64,000 bases of DNA from Demequina capsici (GTDB taxonomy: Bacteria > Actinomycetota > Actinomycetes > Actinomycetales > Demequinaceae). Positions 60,514 through 64,000 of this stretch are shown piece after piece; positions within the stretch are counted from its first letter, which is position 1, and every line of letters begins with the position of its first letter. The position numbers were made by a program, and so were the translations under genes. Where the stretch lies: positions 1,984,001 through 2,048,000 of the forward strand of contig NZ_CP134880.1 of assembly GCF_032102965.1 (NCBI RefSeq), written 5' to 3'. The notes under the pieces were generated by a model. It saw only the letters and a program-made list of their open reading frames with translations. It ran no database searches and had not been told where the DNA came from.

Positions 60514-62526
60514 GTGACTCAACGTCGGGCGCGCGTGAGGCGCCTTCTCATCGGGGCACCGCTGCCCAGCAGCGCGCACGAGGGCCAGCTCCTGCGCAAG
60601 CGGATGGCGCTCCCGATCTTCGCGTCCGACCCGCTGTCCTCCGTGGCGTACGCGCCTCAGGAGCTGCTGCTCATCCTCGCGGCGGGCGGCACCGCGCTCG
60701 TCGCATTCACGCCCCTTGTGGCCACCGCGGTCGTCACGCTGCTGATCGTCGTGGTCGTGTCCACGCGACAGCTGGTCAGGGCCTACCCGTCCGGCGGAGG
60801 CGACTACGAGGTGGCGGCACGCAACCTCGGCGAGCGCGCGGGCCTGGTGGTCGCGTCGGCGCTGCTGATCGACTACGTGCTCACCGTGGCAGTCTCGGTC
60901 GCCTCGGGGGTGGACAACATCATCTCGGCGCTGCCGGGGCTCCACGAGTGGCGAGTGGAGATCGCGCTGGCGTGCGTCGCGGCGCTGGTCGCCATCAACC
61001 TCCGAGGAGTCGCCGAGGCCTCGAAGGTCTTCGCGATCCCCACCTATCTGTTCATCGGGTCCGTGCTCGTGATGATCGTGGTCGGAGGCGTCCGCGACCT
61101 CACCGGGTCGCTCCCCGTGGCAGAGTCCGCCCGCTACGCCGAGCACGGGGCGCAGCTGTCGCAGGCGGCGATGGTCCTGGTGCTGCTGCGGGCCTTCGCG
61201 TCGGGATGCTCCGCCCTGACGGGCGTCGAGGCGATCGCGAACGGGGTGCAGGCGTTCCGCAGGCCCAAGGTGCGCAACGCGCAGCTCACGCTCGTCGCCA
61301 TGGGGTCGGTCGCGATCACGCTGTTCGTCGGCGTCACGTACCTGATGCTCCGCACCCACGTGCACTACGTCGCCGACCCATGCTCGCTCTCAGGCATCAC
61401 GAGCTGCGACACCTACGTGCAGCGCTCCGTGATCGCACAGGTCGCGTCCGCCACGCTCGGCGGGGATCGCAGCGTCGGGTTCTACGTGGTCCAGGCCACG
61501 ACGGCGCTCGTGCTGCTGCTCGCGGCCAACACCGCGTTCAACGGCTTCCCCCTGCTGGGCGCGGTCCTGGGCCGCGCGCGGTACGCACCGAAGGCGATGC
61601 TCGCCCGCGGAGACCGGCTGGTGTTCTCGAACGGGGTGCTGATCCTCGGGACCGCGGCGGGTCTGCTGCTGCTGGCCACCGATGCGTCGCTCACCGTGCT
61701 CATCCAGCTGTACATCATCGGCGTGTTCGTGAGCTTCACCCTGGGCCAGACCGGGATGGTGGTCCACTGGACGCGGCGCGCCGAGCTCCTCTCCCGGCAT
61801 GGTCGAGCGACCCGCGGGGTCCATGCGCGGCGCGTCGTCAACGTGATCGGCGCTGCGGCGACGAGCGTCGTGCTGGTGATCGTGACGGTCACCAAGTTCA
61901 CGCATGGCGCCTGGCTCGTGTTCCTCCTCATGCCCGTGCTCTGGTTCCTCATGCTCAAGGTCAACCGCTACTACGCGGCCGTCGAGGTGCAGATCGCACC
62001 CGACGGGTCCACCAGGTTCGGCTCCTCGGGCGATCACGCGATCGTGCTCGTCCACACGTTGCACAAGCCCGCGCTCAAGGCGATCGACTACGCGCTCGCC
62101 GCCGAGCACGCGTCTCTCGAGGCGGTCCATGTGGCCACGTCACGGTCTGGGGCGCGCGCGCTCAGGGCGCAGTGGGAGGAGATGGGCATGGCCGTGCCGC
62201 TCACCATCCTGGAGTCCCCCTACCGCGACGTGTCCACCCCGTTGATCGAGCACATCAAGTCGCATCGGGACGAGCACGGCTCGGAGGTGGTCTCGGTGTA
62301 CGCGCCCCACTACGTGTACGGGCATTGGTGGGAGGGGCTTCTGCACAATCGCAAGCTGGGCCGCATCGAGAAGCGCCTTGCGCTGTGCCCCGGAGTCGCA
62401 GTGGTGCTCGTGCCCTGGCTGCTCGACTCCACGCAGGCGCTGTTCGAGCGTCAGCCTCGCCCGCTCGTGGGCCTCGAGCGCCGCGGCGTGTCCGGGCTGC
62501 CGCCCGTACGTCGCAACAGCCCTTGA
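60514..62526 (+). CDS. APC-family transporter, KimA-like (probable potassium or amino acid uptake)
   Basis: 670 residues from a GTG at 60514 directly after the promoter; a longer frame to 60478 would start inside the -35 box. About 12 helices (D-P-L-S-S-V-A-Y-A-P-Q-E in helix 1) followed by a cytoplasmic C-terminal domain of about 170 residues resembling universal-stress-like domains. The helix 1 motif and this tail are as in KimA, a high-affinity K+ importer controlled by cyclic di-AMP. The transported ion is inferred, not proven. Confidence 0.85.
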   Translation: MTQRRARVRRLLIGAPLPSSAHEGQLLRKRMALPIFASDPLSSVAYAPQELLLILAAGGTALVAFTPLVATAVVTLLIVVVVSTRQLVRAYPSGGGDYEVAARNLGERAGLVVASALLIDYVLTVAVSVASGVDNIISALPGLHEWRVEIALACVAALVAINLRGVAEASKVFAIPTYLFIGSVLVMIVVGGVRDLTGSLPVAESARYAEHGAQLSQAAMVLVLLRAFASGCSALTGVEAIANGVQAFRRPKVRNAQLTLVAMGSVAITLFVGVTYLMLRTHVHYVADPCSLSGITSCDTYVQRSVIAQVASATLGGDRSVGFYVVQATTALVLLLAANTAFNGFPLLGAVLGRARYAPKAMLARGDRLVFSNGVLILGTAAGLLLLATDASLTVLIQLYIIGVFVSFTLGQTGMVVHWTRRAELLSRHGRATRGVHARRVVNVIGAAATSVVLVIVTVTKFTHGAWLVFLLMPVLWFLMLKVNRYYAAVEVQIAPDGSTRFGSSGDHAIVLVHTLHKPALKAIDYALAAEHASLEAVHVATSRSGARALRAQWEEMGMAVPLTILESPYRDVSTPLIEHIKSHRDEHGSEVVSVYAPHYVYGHWWEGLLHNRKLGRIEKRLALCPGVAVVLVPWLLDSTQALFERQPRPLVGLERRGVSGLPPVRRNSP

Positions 62527-62533
62527 CTCCAAC

Positions 62534-62564
62534 TTGCGCTTGACGCGGCGTCAACTTCTACCCT
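62534..62564 (+). promoter_or_regulatory. MerR-type promoter with 19-bp spacer and operator
   Basis: TTGCGC (62534-62539), 19 bp, TACCCT (62559-62564). The spacer contains TTGACG-CGG-CGTCAA (62540-62554). The long spacer with a central palindrome is the classic MerR activation design. The TSS falls near the ATG at 62572, so the transcript is leaderless. Confidence 0.8.
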
Positions 62565-62571
62565 GGTCTCC

Positions 62572-63333
62572 ATGACGGACACGGACAGCACCTGGGACAT
62601 CGCGCAGGTCGCACGCATGAGCGGGATCACCAGCCGCACGCTGCGCCACTACGCCGACGTGGGCCTGCTCGCCCCGGCGTGGACGGGGCACGACGGTCGC
62701 AGGCACTACGGCAGGCCCGAGCTGCTGCGCCTGCAGCACATCCTGGTGCTGCGCGAGCTCGGCACCGGCCTGGACCGGATCAAGGCGATCGTCGACTCCG
62801 ACGACCAGCCGACCGTCGTGGCGCTGTTGCGCGACCACCTGGGCGGGCTCACCGCCGAGCGCGACCGCTACGCCAGGCTTGCGGCGACCGTCGCGCGCAC
62901 CATCGACTCGCTCGAGAAGGGACGACCCATGACCTCGGAGCAGATCTTCGACGGCTTCGACCACGCGGAGTACGAGCCGGAGGCCCGCGAGCGGTGGGGC
63001 GACGCCGCGGTCGACCGCTCCAACGCCAAGTGGGAGGCGCTGGGCAAGGAGGGCCAGCAGCGACACCTGGACACCCACCGTGAGGTGGTGGAGGCGTTGG
63101 GCGCCGCCAGGCGAGTAGGCCTGGGGGCGGACAGCCCGGAGGTGCAGGAGATCGTCGCCCGCCACTACGCCTGGGTGTCGCTGTTCTGGACCCCCACCGA
63201 GGAGACCTACACGGGACTCACGCAGATGTACGTGGACGACGAGCGGTTCCGCCGCAACTACGACGAGGTGGCGCCGGGCGCTGCGGCGCTGCTGCGCGAC
63301 GCCGCGGCGATCTGGGCGGCAGAGCACCTGTGA
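62572..63333 (+). CDS. MerR-family regulator with TipAS-like antibiotic-binding domain
   Basis: 253 residues. N-terminal MerR helix-turn-helix (I-A-Q-V-A-R-M-S-G-I-T-S-R-T-L-R-H-Y-A-D) and coiled coil, then a C-terminal TipAS domain of about 130 residues (residues 120-253). TipA proteins bind thiopeptide-type antibiotics and activate their own promoter. An internal ATG at 62929 (MTSEQIFDGFD) with an AAGGGA site could start a free TipAS-like protein of 134 residues, as happens in Streptomyces tipA. Ligand unknown. Confidence 0.9.
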   Translation: MTDTDSTWDIAQVARMSGITSRTLRHYADVGLLAPAWTGHDGRRHYGRPELLRLQHILVLRELGTGLDRIKAIVDSDDQPTVVALLRDHLGGLTAERDRYARLAATVARTIDSLEKGRPMTSEQIFDGFDHAEYEPEARERWGDAAVDRSNAKWEALGKEGQQRHLDTHREVVEALGAARRVGLGADSPEVQEIVARHYAWVSLFWTPTEETYTGLTQMYVDDERFRRNYDEVAPGAAALLRDAAAIWAAEHL

Positions 63334-63371
63334 GCGCCTCCACCGCACACAGGCGGACTCCATGCTCCGAT

Positions 63372-63401
63372 TTGCTTGAACACTCAAACATCTGGAATAG
63401 T
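63372..63401 (+). promoter_or_regulatory. Probable promoter of the FMN reductase
   Basis: TTGCTT (63372-63377), 18-bp spacer, AATAGT (63396-63401), in an AT-rich island with TTGA/TCAA repeats that may bind a regulator. Confidence 0.4.
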
Positions 63402-63483
63402 TGAATTGTCATCTAAGTTGACGTGGACAGCGGCGCGGACGCCGCCCCTCACCCCATCACTCTCTTCCAGAGGAGGATTCGTC

Positions 63484-64000
63484 ATGCCCCGCATCGGAAT
63501 CATCGTCGGCTCGATCGCCAAGAACTCCATCAACCGCACGGTCGCGAACAACGTGGCCGCTCTCCTTCCCGAGGGCTTCGAGGCCGAGTTCCTCGAGTTC
63601 GCCGAGCTGCCCATGTACAGCTACGACCACGATGCCGCCTACCCCGAGGTCGCACTCGCGTGGAAGGACGCCATCGCGTCCGTCGACGGCGTCATCATCG
63701 TGACCCCCGAGTACTCGCGCTCCATCCCCGGCGTCCTCAAGAACGCGCTCGACTGGGCCGCCCGTCCCTGGGGCCAGGGCTCGTTCAACGGCAAGCCCGT
63801 CGCCATCATGGGCGCCTCGATCGGCGCCGCCGGCACCGCAGCGGCGCAGCAGCACCTGCGCGCGATCCTCGGCCACTACAACGCCCCCACCATGGGCCAG
63901 CCCGAGACCTTCTTCCAGTACAACGCCGACGCGTTCGGCGCCGACGGCACCGTCCAGGACGAGGCCTCCGCAGCCGTCCTGCGCGGCTTCGCCGAGGCCG
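63484..64000 (+). CDS. NADPH-dependent FMN reductase, 3' end cut by window
   Basis: At least 172 residues from the ATG at 63484 with GAGGAGG upstream; runs off the window. Flavodoxin-like fold: I-V-G-S-I-A-K-N-S (phosphate loop) and the V-T-P-E-Y-S-R-S-I-P-G-V-L-K-N-A-L-D-W signature of NAD(P)H-dependent FMN or quinone reductases. Delivers reduced flavin or detoxifies quinones; partners lie beyond the edge. Confidence 0.9.
   Translation, partial: MPRIGIIVGSIAKNSINRTVANNVAALLPEGFEAEFLEFAELPMYSYDHDAAYPEVALAWKDAIASVDGVIIVTPEYSRSIPGVLKNALDWAARPWGQGSFNGKPVAIMGASIGAAGTAAAQQHLRAILGHYNAPTMGQPETFFQYNADAFGADGTVQDEASAAVLRGFAEA

Overview
The window is GC-rich (about 70 percent by eye) with short intergenic gaps, many GTG starts, several apparently leaderless promoters and 4-base start/stop overlaps. 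With its gene families (Eis-like acetyltransferases, a TipA-like MerR regulator, a DUF6318-type lipoprotein, PadR/ABC cassettes, a class I ilvBNC operon) this points to an actinobacterium, most likely of the Micrococcales (Cellulomonas/Demequina-like); the genus cannot be fixed from the sequence alone. Most of it looks chromosomal, with accessory scars.

Left part (1-6.4 kb): a drug-efflux MFS/TetR pair, a quorum-quenching-type metallo-beta-lactamase-fold hydrolase, then an accessory scar: a decayed IS3-family element with both inverted repeats, a 3' scrap of an IS481-type transposase, a 3' scrap of a short-chain dehydrogenase, and an intact AbiEi/AbiEii type IV toxin-antitoxin (abortive infection) pair that abuts tRNA-Pro and tRNA-Gly.

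6.5-24 kb: PAS-GGDEF diguanylate cyclase; a three-part kinase/M23-like/class III aminotransferase fusion; aldo/keto reductase; a cysK-cysE operon preceded by an overlooked 32-codon leader peptide ending in a run of three Cys codons (cysteine attenuator); Dps; two tandem Eis-like acetyltransferases; a first branched-chain aminotransferase; a LysR regulator divergent from a threonine/serine dehydratase.

24-40 kb: a Doc/ribbon-helix-helix toxin-antitoxin pair, a MarR/MFS efflux operon with a large palindrome, patatin, a lower-GC HNH endonuclease, a PadR-DUF1048-ABC exporter operon, secreted proteins, an M50 protease with an upstream nucleotidyltransferase remnant, two alpha/beta hydrolases, and an MFS/TetR pair with two operator copies.

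40-64 kb: long-chain acyl-CoA synthetase under a perfect 20-bp palindrome, a second PadR cassette, a two-component system, OsmC, and the branched-chain amino acid block (ilvD; ilvB-ilvN-ilvC-leuB-ilvE on the minus strand) with a leader peptide (MQAIVVVLPRRADH) and terminator forming a classical ilv attenuator. The right end has a secreted choice-of-anchor I-type protein behind a Pho-box-like repeat, a KimA-like APC transporter, a TipA-like MerR regulator whose operator is duplicated almost exactly at the ilvD/secreted-protein intergenic region, and a truncated FMN reductase.

Functionally the window joins cysteine synthesis and valine/leucine/isoleucine synthesis, both with sequence-visible attenuation, to several one-component-regulator/exporter pairs and three defence or toxin-antitoxin-like loci (AbiE, Doc, HNH).
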